A DNA stretch of 64,000 nt from Hyphomicrobiales bacterium (GTDB lineage: Bacteria > Pseudomonadota > Alphaproteobacteria > Rhizobiales > Rhizobiaceae), in NCBI GenBank assembly GCA_900472175.1, contig UCHD01000004.1, forward strand, positions 836,726 to 900,725, read 5' to 3'. Positions 18,628 to 27,519 of this stretch are shown piece by piece; the first letter of the stretch is position 1; each line of letters begins with the position of its first letter. The notes under the pieces are model-generated. The model saw only the letters and a list, made by a program, of their open reading frames with translations, was not told the DNA's origin and made no database searches. Both the position numbers and the translations under genes were made by a program.

Positions 18628-21468
18628 TTAGCCGGCGTCGGCGACCCTGGCCAACGCCACCGCCAGCGACGCCTTCTGGCCATCGAGCTCGGCCAGACGC
18701 TCACGCTCCGCATCGACTACATCCGGGCGGGCATTGGCGACGAACTTCTCGTTCGACAATTTGCCGAGGATACGTTCACGTTCCTGCTCAACCTTGCCGA
18801 CCGCCTTTTCCAGCCGCTGCTTTTCAGCAGCCAGATCGATCAGGCTGCCGAGCGGCAGGCAAACCGTCGCCTCGCCAACCACGATCTGCGCGCTCCCCTT
18901 CGGGGCGGCCGCGGCAAGATCGATCGCATCGACACGGGCCAACCGGCGGATAGCCGCAGCATGACGCTCCAGCCGTTCCTTGGTCAGCATGCTGGCTTCA
19001 ACGACGACAAGAGGAGCGATCGCTGCCGGCGGAACGTTCATTTCCGAACGGACCGAGCGAATGCCCGATACGAGATCGATCAGCCAGTTGGTCTCATCGG
19101 CAGCCGCATTATCGGCATAAGAGGCAACCGGCCAATCCGCATGGCAGAGCAGGCTGTCGCGTGTCCTGCCCTCACCGGCCGTCTGCGTCCAAAGTTCCTC
19201 CGTCATGAATGGCATGAAGGGGTGCAGCAGCTTGTAGGTCTCGTCGAGAATATAGGCGACACACGCCCGTGATTCAGCCTTCCCAGCCTCGTCTTCACCG
19301 CCAAAGACAGGTTTCAGCAGTTCCAGATACCAATCGCAGACCTGGTTCCAGACAAAGCGGTAAAGGCTGCCTGCCGCTTCGTTGAAGCGATAGTTCTCGA
19401 TCGCCTCCGTCACGTCGCGGATGGTGCGCGACAATTCTGTGAGGATCCAACGATTGATCGTCAGCGAGCAGGCTTCCGGCACGAACTTCGGATCGATGGC
19501 AACACCATTCATGCCGGCAAAGCGCGTGGCATTCCAAAGCTTGGTACCGAAATTGCGGTAACCGGCAATACGGGCCGGGTCGAGTTTCACGTCGCGGCCC
19601 TGCGCTGCCATGATCGCCAGCGTGAAGCGCAACGAATCGGCCCCATACTCGTCGATCAGGTCGAGCGGATCGATGACGTTGCCTTTCGACTTCGACATCT
19701 TGGCGCCGTTCTTGTCGCGCACCAGGGCGTGAACATAGACGGTGTGGAACGGCTCGACAGAGGTGCCGTCGCTATCCTTCATGAAATGCAGGCCCATCAT
19801 CATCATCCGGGCAACCCAGAAGAAGATGATGTCAAAGCCCGTTACCAGAACGTCGGTCTGATAATAGGTGTCGAGTTCCGGGGTCTTGTCCGGCCAGCCG
19901 AGGGTCGAGAATGGCCAAAGTGCCGATGAGAACCACGTGTCGAGCACGTCCTCGTCACGCACGAGGATTTCGCCAGGGCGGAAGTTTTCGAGCAGGTCCT
20001 CGACATAGGCCTTCATCGGTCCTTCATGGGCGAGGTAATGCTGGATTGCGGCGTGGAGCGCCTCTTCCTCGGTCTTCTCGACGAAGACCTGACCGTCAGG
20101 ACCGTACCACGCCGGAATCTGGTGTCCCCACCAGAGCTGCCGCGAAACGCACCAGGGCTGGATGTTTTCCATCCATTCGAAATAGGTCTTTTCCCAGTTC
20201 TTCGGAACGAAGTTGGTCCGGCCCTCGCGAACGGACGCGATCGCCGGCTTGGCGAGCGTCTTGGCATCGACATACCACTGTTCCGTCAAACGCGGTTCGA
20301 TCGGAACACCACCGCGGTCGCCGTGCGGGACGGTGTGCTTGTGCGGCTCGATCTTGTCGAGCAGGCCGCGCTCTTCGAACATCGTGACGATTGTCTTGCG
20401 CGCAGCAAAGCGCTCAACGCCATCAAGCGCCGAGACAAGTGCCTCCAGTTCATCGGATGCCGGCAGACCTTCGAGAAAGTCTTCGTTGCCGGCCAGCGTG
20501 ATATGACCATCGATCGTCAGGATATTGACCTGGCGCAGATGACGGCGCTTGCCGACTTCAAAATCGTTGAAGTCATGCGCTGGCGTCATCTTGACAGCAC
20601 CCGTTCCCGCTGTCGGGTCCGGATACTCGTCGGCAACGATCGGGATCAGGCGTCCAACCAGCGGCAGAACGACGTGCTTGCCGACGATCGCCTTGTAGCG
20701 GTCGTCGTCCGGATGAACGGCGACGCCGGTATCACCCAGCATGGTTTCCGGCCGGGTGGTGGCAACGACCAGATAGTCGCGCGTCTCCCATTCCGTCGGC
20801 TTGCCGTCTTCCCCGAACGCAACCGGATGCTGGTAGGTGACGCCGTCTTCCAGCGGATACCGCAGGTGCCAGAGATTGCCGTTCATCTCGATCTGCTCGA
20901 CTTCAAGGTCGGAGATCGCGGTCAGCAGCTTCGGGTCCCAGTTGACCAGACGCTTGTCCTTGTAGATCAGGCCTTCCTTGTAGAGCGAAACAAAGACTTC
21001 AAGAACGGCCTTCGACAGACCTTCGTCCATGGTGAAGCGCTCACGCGACCAGTCGCAGGAGGCACCGAGGCGCTTCAACTGGTTGAAGATCAACCCGCCG
21101 GATTCGGCCTTCCATTCCCAGACCTTGTCGATGAAGGCATCGCGGCCCATCTCGCGGCGGTGCTGCTGACGTTCCATCAGCTTGCGCTCGACGACCATCT
21201 GCGTGGCGATGCCGGCATGGTCCATGCCCGGCTGCCAGAGCACATCCTTGCCGCGCATGCGCTCAAAGCGGACCATGATGTCCTGCAATGTGTTGTTCAG
21301 CGCGTGGCCCATATGCAGCGAGCCCGTCACGTTTGGTGGCGGGATGACCACGCAGAAGCTTTCGGCGCCCGGTTTTGCCCCAGCACCTGCACGGAAGGCG
21401 TCCTCGTCATCCCAAATCTTGGCGATGCGCGGTTCGACAGCGGCGGAATCATAGGTTTTTTCAAGCAT
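18628..21468 (-). CDS. valS: Valyl-tRNA synthetase
   Basis: ValRS is the large class I synthetase that charges tRNA-Val and edits mischarged threonine. The 946 residues show the HIGH motif HMGH (52-55) within PPPNVTGSLHMGH, the connective editing domain, and KMSKSKGNV near residues 590-600. The anticodon-binding domain follows, and the C-terminal coiled-coil (about 880-946, rich in Glu/Lys/Leu) is typical of ValRS and binds tRNA. It is complete and of normal length. It follows popZ after a terminator, so it probably has its own promoter in 21469-21542. Confidence 0.98.
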   Translation of the reverse strand: MLEKTYDSAAVEPRIAKIWDDEDAFRAGAGAKPGAESFCVVIPPPNVTGSLHMGHALNNTLQDIMVRFERMRGKDVLWQPGMDHAGIATQMVVERKLMERQQHRREMGRDAFIDKVWEWKAESGGLIFNQLKRLGASCDWSRERFTMDEGLSKAVLEVFVSLYKEGLIYKDKRLVNWDPKLLTAISDLEVEQIEMNGNLWHLRYPLEDGVTYQHPVAFGEDGKPTEWETRDYLVVATTRPETMLGDTGVAVHPDDDRYKAIVGKHVVLPLVGRLIPIVADEYPDPTAGTGAVKMTPAHDFNDFEVGKRRHLRQVNILTIDGHITLAGNEDFLEGLPASDELEALVSALDGVERFAARKTIVTMFEERGLLDKIEPHKHTVPHGDRGGVPIEPRLTEQWYVDAKTLAKPAIASVREGRTNFVPKNWEKTYFEWMENIQPWCVSRQLWWGHQIPAWYGPDGQVFVEKTEEEALHAAIQHYLAHEGPMKAYVEDLLENFRPGEILVRDEDVLDTWFSSALWPFSTLGWPDKTPELDTYYQTDVLVTGFDIIFFWVARMMMMGLHFMKDSDGTSVEPFHTVYVHALVRDKNGAKMSKSKGNVIDPLDLIDEYGADSLRFTLAIMAAQGRDVKLDPARIAGYRNFGTKLWNATRFAGMNGVAIDPKFVPEACSLTINRWILTELSRTIRDVTEAIENYRFNEAAGSLYRFVWNQVCDWYLELLKPVFGGEDEAGKAESRACVAYILDETYKLLHPFMPFMTEELWTQTAGEGRTRDSLLCHADWPVASYADNAAADETNWLIDLVSGIRSVRSEMNVPPAAIAPLVVVEASMLTKERLERHAAAIRRLARVDAIDLAAAAPKGSAQIVVGEATVCLPLGSLIDLAAEKQRLEKAVGKVEQERERILGKLSNEKFVANARPDVVDAERERLAELDGQKASLAVALARVADAG

Positions 21469-21542
21469 TTTGGAGCCAAACTTGCTGATTGATATCGATG
21501 GTTTGTAAATCGGAACGGGACATTGCTGTCAACAATAACAGC

Positions 21543-21575
21543 AAAAAAGCCGCCAGTGTGATTGCTGGCGGCTTT
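21543..21575 (-). terminator. Terminator of popZ
   Basis: An 11-bp perfect stem (21546-21556 with 21565-21575, arm AAAGCCGCCAG) with an 8-base loop is followed on the minus strand by a run of T residues (21548-21543). It lies about 20 bases beyond the popZ stop and ahead of valS. Confidence 0.9.
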
Positions 21576-21595
21576 GAGAGAAAGAAATGCGTGGT

Positions 21596-22453
21596 CTAGC
21601 GCCTCGGACCGCGCGCAACGCGCTCGATTTCCTCGCGCACAAGCCGTTCGACCAGCGTTGGCAGATTGTCGTCGAGCCATTCCTGCAGCATCGGGCGCAA
21701 CATATCCTCGGCAATTTCGTCAAAGGACCGCCGTGCGCTGCCATCGACAGCCAGTGCCAGATCGCCAAAAGACCGCGCCACCTGTTCGCCAACGGCAGGT
21801 GAAACGATGGCCGCAACGTCCTTTTCGATCACGATGGACAGTGGCTGGCGCTGCACCGGGACTTGTTCGGGAGCTGCGACAGCAGGCTCAACCGCCTCGT
21901 CCCGGATTTCGGCTACAGCGACCGGCTGAACAACCGAAATTGTTGGCGCCGCTACAGTCTCCTGCTTGCTCTCAGCTTGCACAGGCAAGGACGCTGGCGC
22001 CATGCGCGCTGTCACCATCGGATTATCGGATTTGGTACGCGTGGCGGCGACCTGATTTTCCGGCTCGCGCAACGGTGCCGAATGCCGTTCGGAGGCAGCG
22101 CGAACGCGGGCCGCAACATCGGCAAGCGACATCGGCGGTTGCGATGCTGCCGGTTTAGGGCCGGCATCCTCAGGTGCGCGAGACTGCGGCTCGCTCGTCT
22201 GTGGCTCCACGGCCGTAAAATGACGTTGCTCCTCGGCTTCGAACTCTTTCGCCAGAACCTCGTCGTCGATCGTCAGGTGAATATCTTCGCCAGCGTCATC
22301 TTCGTCGTAGCCACGATAGGCGCTGTCGGAGGCGGGGCCGAGATCATTGGCGGGAAAGCCGGGAATGCCGGGTTCGTTGCTTTCGATGATCTTTCGAATG
22401 GACGCCAGAATTTCGTCCATCGAAGGTTCACGCGCTACATTCGGCTGTGCCAT
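21596..22453 (-). CDS. popZ: PopZ-like polar organising protein (DUF2497)
   Basis: In Caulobacter and Agrobacterium, PopZ self-assembles at cell poles, tethers the origin through ParB and recruits polar regulators. The 285-residue product has the family architecture. A short conserved N-terminal helix (SMDEILASIRKII, 11-23) is followed by a long acidic, Pro/Ala-rich disordered middle, then C-terminal oligomerisation helices (about 250-282) containing LRPMLQEWLDDNLPTLVERL. The start at 22453 (MAQPNVAREP) has GGGG six bases upstream, and another ATG is adjacent at 22456. Two GANTC methylation sites lie about 100 bases upstream. Name by homology; polar localisation is inferred from the family. 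Confidence 0.92.
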   Translation of the reverse strand: MAQPNVAREPSMDEILASIRKIIESNEPGIPGFPANDLGPASDSAYRGYDEDDAGEDIHLTIDDEVLAKEFEAEEQRHFTAVEPQTSEPQSRAPEDAGPKPAASQPPMSLADVAARVRAASERHSAPLREPENQVAATRTKSDNPMVTARMAPASLPVQAESKQETVAAPTISVVQPVAVAEIRDEAVEPAVAAPEQVPVQRQPLSIVIEKDVAAIVSPAVGEQVARSFGDLALAVDGSARRSFDEIAEDMLRPMLQEWLDDNLPTLVERLVREEIERVARGPRR

Positions 22454-22676
22454 CATTATCCCCGTTTCTGCGGCCGCGTTCGATCGAAACATTGCCGCCC
22501 CGTCATTGGCACGGACTGTATGCGAGTTCGGCACCGAACAAAACGCCGCGAATCATCTGGCGGGAATCATGCACAGGTTTGTTGGCGGCGTCACCTCCCC
22601 GATACCGGCAGCACAATGCCGCCGGGGCCTATTGGCCAACGGATATCAAAACCAGCGATGAAGTCAGGCGGTGAAC
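22454..22676 (-). promoter_or_regulatory. popZ promoter region with GANTC sites and a dyad
   Basis: This 223-base gap between the tolC stop and the popZ start contains two GAATC sequences (22550-22554 and 22564-22568) that fit the GANTC target of the cell-cycle methyltransferase CcrM. It also contains a dyad GTTCGG-CA-CCGAAC (22526-22539). No CtrA box is seen. Regulation is inferred, not shown. Confidence 0.4.
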
Positions 22677-24065
22677 TTAGCGGTCGTCGACGGTCCGCAA
22701 TCCGAACCATTTGTCCTTGACGGCTTCGTAATGCTCCTCGGCGCGATATTCGGCCACCTGCAGGCCCTGGCTCTGGATCGTCAGGCGCCCCATGGCAGCC
22801 AGCAGCGAATAGCTGGCAACGACGGCATTGCGTTGCGAGGTCACGAGGCTTTCTTCTGCGACGAGCACAGTCTGCTGGGCGTCGAGCACGTCGAGCGTCG
22901 TACGCTGCCCTACCTTGCGTTCTTCGATGACGCCCGCCAATGCCTGATTTGCCGCGCTGACCTGGGACTTGTTGGCAACGGTTGTCGCAAGCGCCGCCTC
23001 GAGTTGAGCATGGGCCGTGATGATCGTCTGCTGGACTTCGGCACGGGCGGAATCAACCAGGATACGTTGCTGGCCAAGGCGTTCCTTGGCCTGGCGAATC
23101 TGGCCATATTCGGCGCCACCTTGATAAAGCGGCACCTCAAGCCGCGCCGTTATCGAGGCGTTCGCGCCGTCACTTTCGCCAGCGAGATCAGTCGTGTTGC
23201 GTGACACTGATCCCTGAATGACGACGCCGGGCAACATTGTACCCTCGGCGGATTTGACCCTGTAGCCGGCCGAATCGACATTGTACTGCGCGGCGGCAAT
23301 CGACGGATGGTCACGCAAGCCCGCCGCGACGGCCTGATCCAGATTTTTCGGCAACGCTTTGGATGCCGGCGCCGGTTGCTTGATGTCCTTGGGGGCAGCG
23401 CCGACAATCTGGACGTAAACGGCCTCGCTCTGCTTCAACTGTGCAACGGCATTGGCAAGAATAGCCTGGGCTCCTGCCAGTTCCGCCTCCGCCTGGCTGA
23501 CGTCGGTGCGCGTCCCCTCGCCCACACCAAGCCGGGATTTCGCGGCATTCAACTGCTCCTTGAGAAAGGCAAGATTCCGCTTCCGGATCGACACGATGCG
23601 TTGATCGCGAGCGATGTTGGCATAGGACTGCGCAGCCGCCAAAAGGATGGAAATCTCATTGGCTTTGAGAGACTCACGGCTTGAAAAAACGTTCGCCTCG
23701 GCAGCCCTGACATTGTTCAAGGTCTGAAATCCATCGAAAATCTGCTGGGTGACCGTGATGCTGGCCGATCCAGTCGTATAATCATCGGTGAGTAGCGGCG
23801 TACCGCGTCTCAACAGGCTTTCCGTACCCGACCGTATCGCTGATCCGGTGACAGAAGCCGAGATTTGTGGCCGATAACCGGACTTGGCGATGGGCACGCC
23901 TTCGTCGGTCGCACGAAGTCCGGCACGTGCGGCATTTAGGTCCGGATTGTTCTGGTATGCCTTCGCCATCGCGGCTGAGATGGTTTCCGCTAGAACGGCA
24001 TGCGGCACGAGCCACAAGGCGGAGGAAAGGGCGGCCGCCACAGCCGTTTTACGAAAAATCGACAC
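22677..24065 (-). CDS. tolC: TolC-family outer-membrane efflux/type I secretion channel
   Basis: TolC trimers form the outer-membrane and periplasmic duct for type I secretion and RND efflux. The product has a signal peptide (cleaved near HAVLA-ETISAAM) and then the duplicated outer-membrane-factor repeats. Each has a long helix pair and short beta-strands, with motifs such as AYQNNPDLNAARAGLRATDE and ALAGVIEERKVGQRTTLDVLDAQ. The frame opens at 24098, but the likely start is GTG 24065, six bases after GGAGAG, which puts the signal peptide at the very N-terminus (462 residues). It is downstream of pcm and has an unusual regulatory gap (24066-24315). Confidence 0.95.
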   Translation of the reverse strand: MSIFRKTAVAAALSSALWLVPHAVLAETISAAMAKAYQNNPDLNAARAGLRATDEGVPIAKSGYRPQISASVTGSAIRSGTESLLRRGTPLLTDDYTTGSASITVTQQIFDGFQTLNNVRAAEANVFSSRESLKANEISILLAAAQSYANIARDQRIVSIRKRNLAFLKEQLNAAKSRLGVGEGTRTDVSQAEAELAGAQAILANAVAQLKQSEAVYVQIVGAAPKDIKQPAPASKALPKNLDQAVAAGLRDHPSIAAAQYNVDSAGYRVKSAEGTMLPGVVIQGSVSRNTTDLAGESDGANASITARLEVPLYQGGAEYGQIRQAKERLGQQRILVDSARAEVQQTIITAHAQLEAALATTVANKSQVSAANQALAGVIEERKVGQRTTLDVLDAQQTVLVAEESLVTSQRNAVVASYSLLAAMGRLTIQSQGLQVAEYRAEEHYEAVKDKWFGLRTVDDR

Positions 24066-24315
24066 TATATTCTCTCCAATAAAAGGCCGGCAGGGCATGT
24101 CCGGGAGAACCTAACGCTCCGGCTGTGCCGGATTCGATGGTCACGTTCTTGTCCCGTCCCGATATTGAGGAAAAATGGTCAAAATGTCGCCAATTGCAAC
24201 CTTTATATTGTTTTTAACTAATATTTAATAACAGGATTGGCAAATTCCCGTTTTGCCAATCCTACAGGGACAAATATCTGTGTCCCAGACGGATGTTTCA
24301 CCGCTTAATCGTCAA
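24066..24315 (-). promoter_or_regulatory. tolC upstream region: CtrA-box match, 12-bp dyad and second hairpin
   Basis: The 250 bases between pcm and tolC hold three elements. A perfect TTAA-N7-TTAA motif (24214-24228) matches the CtrA consensus. A perfect 12-bp inverted repeat (24233-24244 with 24252-24263, arm AGGATTGGCAAA) has a 7-base loop. A second inverted repeat, GGGACA/TGTCCC, spans 24267-24286. The 12-bp hairpin is followed on the minus strand by AT-rich sequence without a clean T-run, so it may be a weak terminator for pcm, an operator, or both. Confidence 0.55.
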
Positions 24316-24981
24316 TTAAAATACAAACTCGCGTGTTAGGCGAAAGCCCGGCAGCGGCTTGACGGCTGTGTTGAACGCCAGGCGTTCGGATGTCCTGCCA
24401 TTTTCACGCAGGAAGAGTTGCGCCCTCGACGCGTTGCCAAAGCCGACGACGGCGACAAGGCGGCCACCATCGTTCAACTGCGAGAAAAGCGCATCCGGTA
24501 TCGTCTCGACCGCACCGTGAACGAAAATCACATCATAGGGCGCGCCTGCGGCATGCCCCTTTTCGAGATCGCCGGTCACCACAGAGACGTTCGCGTGACC
24601 GAGGCGGGCCAAAGTCGCTGTCGCCTCGGCTGCAAGCGCTGCATCGCTTTCAAGCGCTACGACCGAGGCCGCAAGCTCCGACAGGATCGCCGACGCGTAG
24701 CCGGTTCCGCAGCCGATCTCAAGAACCTTGTCAGCCTTGGAAATTGTTGCCAGCTGAAGCAGTTTTGCCAGGGGAGATGGCTCCATCAGATACCGCCGTG
24801 TGCCGGCGGCATCTGCCGCCAGTTCGATATCGCTGTCGATATAGGCGAGCGGCTTCAGTGCGGCAGGCACGAATTCTTCTCTCGGAATTGACAGGAATGC
24901 TGCGAGAACGGCGTGCGACGTCACATCCGTCGTGCGGATCTGGTTGTCGACCATCTTGATGCGTGCTGCTTCGAAATTCAT
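24316..24981 (-). CDS. pcm: Protein-L-isoaspartate O-methyltransferase family protein
   Basis: PCMT enzymes use S-adenosylmethionine to methylate isoaspartyl residues in ageing proteins and start their repair. The 221-residue protein has MVDNQIRTTDV near the N-terminus, the EPSPLAKLLQLA segment, and the SAM-binding glycine motif VLEIGCGTGYASAIL around residues 85-100. It ends in the FRLTREFVF tail. The divergent N-terminal MVDNQIR form is typical of the rhizobial paralogue found upstream of tolC, whose true substrate is not certain. It is divergent from the PagL-like gene over 272 bases. Confidence 0.9.
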   Translation of the reverse strand: MNFEAARIKMVDNQIRTTDVTSHAVLAAFLSIPREEFVPAALKPLAYIDSDIELAADAAGTRRYLMEPSPLAKLLQLATISKADKVLEIGCGTGYASAILSELAASVVALESDAALAAEATATLARLGHANVSVVTGDLEKGHAAGAPYDVIFVHGAVETIPDALFSQLNDGGRLVAVVGFGNASRAQLFLRENGRTSERLAFNTAVKPLPGFRLTREFVF

Positions 24982-25253
24982 CTTGCCTGCCTTCGTAAAT
25001 CCGGATCGTCTTCCGGCGTGTGCGCGCTTTTGGCTTGCGCAGATAAAACAACCGGTGGCGCTTCAGCCAACCGGGCATGGCCAAGCTCATAAATCCGCGC
25101 ATCTGCCGTTTCAAGCTATGGAATGCAGTTCTTGCAAAAAAGCAAGCTTCACAAAAGCCGGTCAACATATTCTGCCCTTTCCGGAACCAGAAAATCCGGG
25201 CAAATTTGCATTACCGCATATACGGCGAATCACCGGGACTGGAGATTGTGAAA

Positions 25254-25841
25254 GTGGCAGTACGCCTCAAACAGCCAAACGGTTCCACGTCGCGGCTCCT
25301 CATTCTCTCATCCGGCTTGCTTCTTTTCATCTCAAGCGTGAACAACGCGATTGCAGCCGAACCGATTTTCGACGAACTGCGGTTCGGCACCAGCGCATCC
25401 ATCAACGGCAGCAACTCTCACGAGTCAGGCATCTTTCCGTCCGCCACCCTTTTCTTCGACCCACTGTCGAGCGGCAAGGCGGCGACGTGGCAACAGACCA
25501 TTCTGGAACCGCGGATCTATCTGGGGGCTTCGGTCGGCACGGGTGACGGGGTGGATCAGATTTACGGCGGCTTCAGCTGGACTGCCGATATCACCAGCCG
25601 CCTGTTCGTAGAACTCGGGCTTGGCGGGACCGTTCACAACGGCAAACTGGATGGCAGCGGCGGCAAGGGACCGGATCTCGGCTGCCGCCTGCTCTTTCGC
25701 GAACAGATCGCGCTCGGTTATCGCGTCACAGACAATTGGCAGATCCTGGCGACAGCCGACCATTCGTCGCATGCCAATCTCTGCGACGGACCGAACGACG
25801 GCCTCAGCCATGCCGGCCTTGCCATCGGTTACAAGTTCTAG
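25254..25841 (+). CDS. PagL-like acyloxyacyl hydrolase (lipid A 3-O-deacylase family)
   Basis: PagL-type 8-strand barrels remove the 3-O acyl chain of lipid A in the outer membrane. The frame opens at 25077, but its first roughly 58 codons do not look coding. GTG 25254 lies nine bases after GGAG and puts a signal peptide (through AIAA) at the N-terminus, giving 195 residues. GTG 25248 is the alternative. Beta-strand segments such as SRLFVELGLGGTVHNG and LLFREQIALGYRVTD lead to the active-site motif HSSHA, with His and Ser two apart. NDGLSHAGLAIGYKF ends the protein with a terminal Phe. Where Pseudomonas PagL has the supporting Glu, this protein has Ser. Confidence 0.75.
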   Translation: MAVRLKQPNGSTSRLLILSSGLLLFISSVNNAIAAEPIFDELRFGTSASINGSNSHESGIFPSATLFFDPLSSGKAATWQQTILEPRIYLGASVGTGDGVDQIYGGFSWTADITSRLFVELGLGGTVHNGKLDGSGGKGPDLGCRLLFREQIALGYRVTDNWQILATADHSSHANLCDGPNDGLSHAGLAIGYKF

Positions 25842-25855
25842 CCTGACTGCCGGCC

Positions 25856-26281
25856 TCAGCCGGCAGGTGCTGCTTCCAGGCCAACCAAGCCGATCTTGGT
25901 ATAACCGGCTCGCTGGATGAGGTTCATCACCGTCATCAGTTCACCATAGTCGACAGCCTTGTCGGCCCGCAGCAGAATGCGGGTCTCCATGTTACCCTCG
26001 GTCATGCCGTTAAGCTCGGTGACAAAGCCGTCGCGATCGACCTCATTGTTCCCAAGCGCCAGCTTGAGGTCCGCCTTGAGGGTGACGAACACCGGCTTGT
26101 CTTCACGTTTTACCGGGGCTGCCGCCGATTGCGGCAGATCGACCTTCATGTCGACGGTGGCAAGCGGTGCAGCCACCATGAATATGATCAGGAGAACAAG
26201 CATGACGTCGATGAAGGGCGTGACGTTGATTTCGCTGTTTTCTTCGAGATCACCGCCGCCTTCGCTGATTTTGCTGGCCAT
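25856..26281 (-). CDS. exbD: ExbD/TolR-family energy-transducing protein
   Basis: ExbD works with ExbB as a proton-driven stator that energises TonB, or TolA in Tol systems. The 141-residue protein has an acidic cytoplasmic N-terminus and one transmembrane helix (about 22-42) containing INVTPFIDVMLVLL, with the essential proton-binding Asp25. A periplasmic domain completes it. The ATG at 26281 is preceded by exbB with a four-base gap; the open frame beyond it is a shadow of exbB. No tonB follows. I prefer ExbD over TolR because the partner has the ExbB-type signal peptide and periplasmic extension, and no tolA/tolB/pal genes are near. Confidence 0.9.
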   Translation of the reverse strand: MASKISEGGGDLEENSEINVTPFIDVMLVLLIIFMVAAPLATVDMKVDLPQSAAAPVKREDKPVFVTLKADLKLALGNNEVDRDGFVTELNGMTEGNMETRILLRADKAVDYGELMTVMNLIQRAGYTKIGLVGLEAAPAG

Positions 26282-26285
26282 GGTC

Positions 26286-27293
26286 TTATCCGATCCGTGC
26301 GATACTGGCTTCCGAATGCACATGGCTTTCGGCCTTGCGCGGTGCCAGGCGGCGTGCCTGGCGGAAATCGAGATCGCGGCTGACGAGGCGTTCAACCGCA
26401 GCCGAAACATCGGCAAGGATCAGGCGGTAGCCACCGATCGAACGGGCGAAATAGTTGTAGATCACGACGGCCGGAATAGCGGCGACAAGGCCGATGGCGG
26501 TCGCGAGAAGCGCTTCGGCGATGCCCGGTGCGACGATCGCAAGATTGGTCGTCTGTGCCTTGCTGATGCCGATGAACGAATTCATGATGCCCCACACGGT
26601 ACCGAACAGGCCGACGAACGGCGAGATCGAACCGATTGTCGCAAGGATCCCGGTACCGCCAGCAATCCGCTTGCCGGCACCCGCCTCGATGCGGGAGAGC
26701 TGCGATGCGACGCGCTCCTTGACCCCTTGCGTCGAGACGATATCGAGAACGGCCTCTGATTTCGACAGTTCGTCATTGGCGGCTGCAATCATCTGTGCTG
26801 CCGGTCCCTTTTTCACTGTCAGCGTTTCGCGGACGTCCCGCAGAACAACCGCATCCGACAACGCCCGGACAGCGCGCTTGGCACTACGCTTGGCAGCGGA
26901 AAGCTCGAAAGCCTTGGCAAACAGGATCGCCCAGGTCGCAACCGACGCCAGAATCAGAGCGCCCATGACACCTTTGACAACGATATCCGCCGCCATGAAC
27001 ATGCCGAGCGGAGAAAGATCGTGGGGCAGAACCGGATTGACCGAGGTCTCCTGCGCGCCGTCCAGCGCAGTCTCGGCTGCGGGCGTGGCCTGATCATTCG
27101 GCAGCGCTGCCGGCGTGACATCATTTGCAGGCGTCACCGGCAACACGCCGGCTTGCGGTGTCACCTGAACTGGTTGCTGCGTTTCGCTGACAGCTGCAGC
27201 CGGCGTTTCCTGCGCCTGAAGCGCTCCGGCACTCGAGAATGCCAGCAGCACGCCCGCCAGCATCATCCATTTCGGCATTGCACGGTTCGGCAT
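26286..27293 (-). CDS. exbB: ExbB, proton-channel component of a TonB-type system
   Basis: ExbB forms the pentameric ring around ExbD in the inner membrane. The 335-residue protein starts with a signal peptide (about 1-27, ending ALQAQ). A Pro/Ala/Thr-rich periplasmic stretch of about 70 residues follows, typical of the long tonB-system ExbB class. Three transmembrane helices come next (about 105-130, 215-240, 255-285). The MotA/TolQ/ExbB core includes GGTGILATIGSISPFVGLFG and the ATAIGLVAAIPAVVIYNYF helix. It is four bases ahead of exbD. No iron-box motif that I can recognise lies in the 226-base upstream gap. Confidence 0.93.
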   Translation of the reverse strand: MPNRAMPKWMMLAGVLLAFSSAGALQAQETPAAAVSETQQPVQVTPQAGVLPVTPANDVTPAALPNDQATPAAETALDGAQETSVNPVLPHDLSPLGMFMAADIVVKGVMGALILASVATWAILFAKAFELSAAKRSAKRAVRALSDAVVLRDVRETLTVKKGPAAQMIAAANDELSKSEAVLDIVSTQGVKERVASQLSRIEAGAGKRIAGGTGILATIGSISPFVGLFGTVWGIMNSFIGISKAQTTNLAIVAPGIAEALLATAIGLVAAIPAVVIYNYFARSIGGYRLILADVSAAVERLVSRDLDFRQARRLAPRKAESHVHSEASIARIG

Positions 27294-27519
27294 GACCTAC
27301 CCTTACCTCGTCATCGCCCGCCAACCCCTTCGAGGATCAGATGACGGGACCACATAAACTCATCATTTGACGGCCGGCGCTGAACGCGCCTGCATCAATC
27401 GCGGCTTCATACGACATACTATGGCTGAAAGACAAGGATTTGTGGAGTGTTTTAATCAAGAATAAATAGTTTGGAAGAAATTCGATCCGCAGCATACGCG
27501 CCTGCGGCGTTTCAGCGGG

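Noticed and set aside
27294..27519. Near-CtrA motif TTAA-N7-TAAA upstream of exbB
   Set aside because: One half-site is mismatched and the sequence is AT-rich, so it is not distinguishable from chance.
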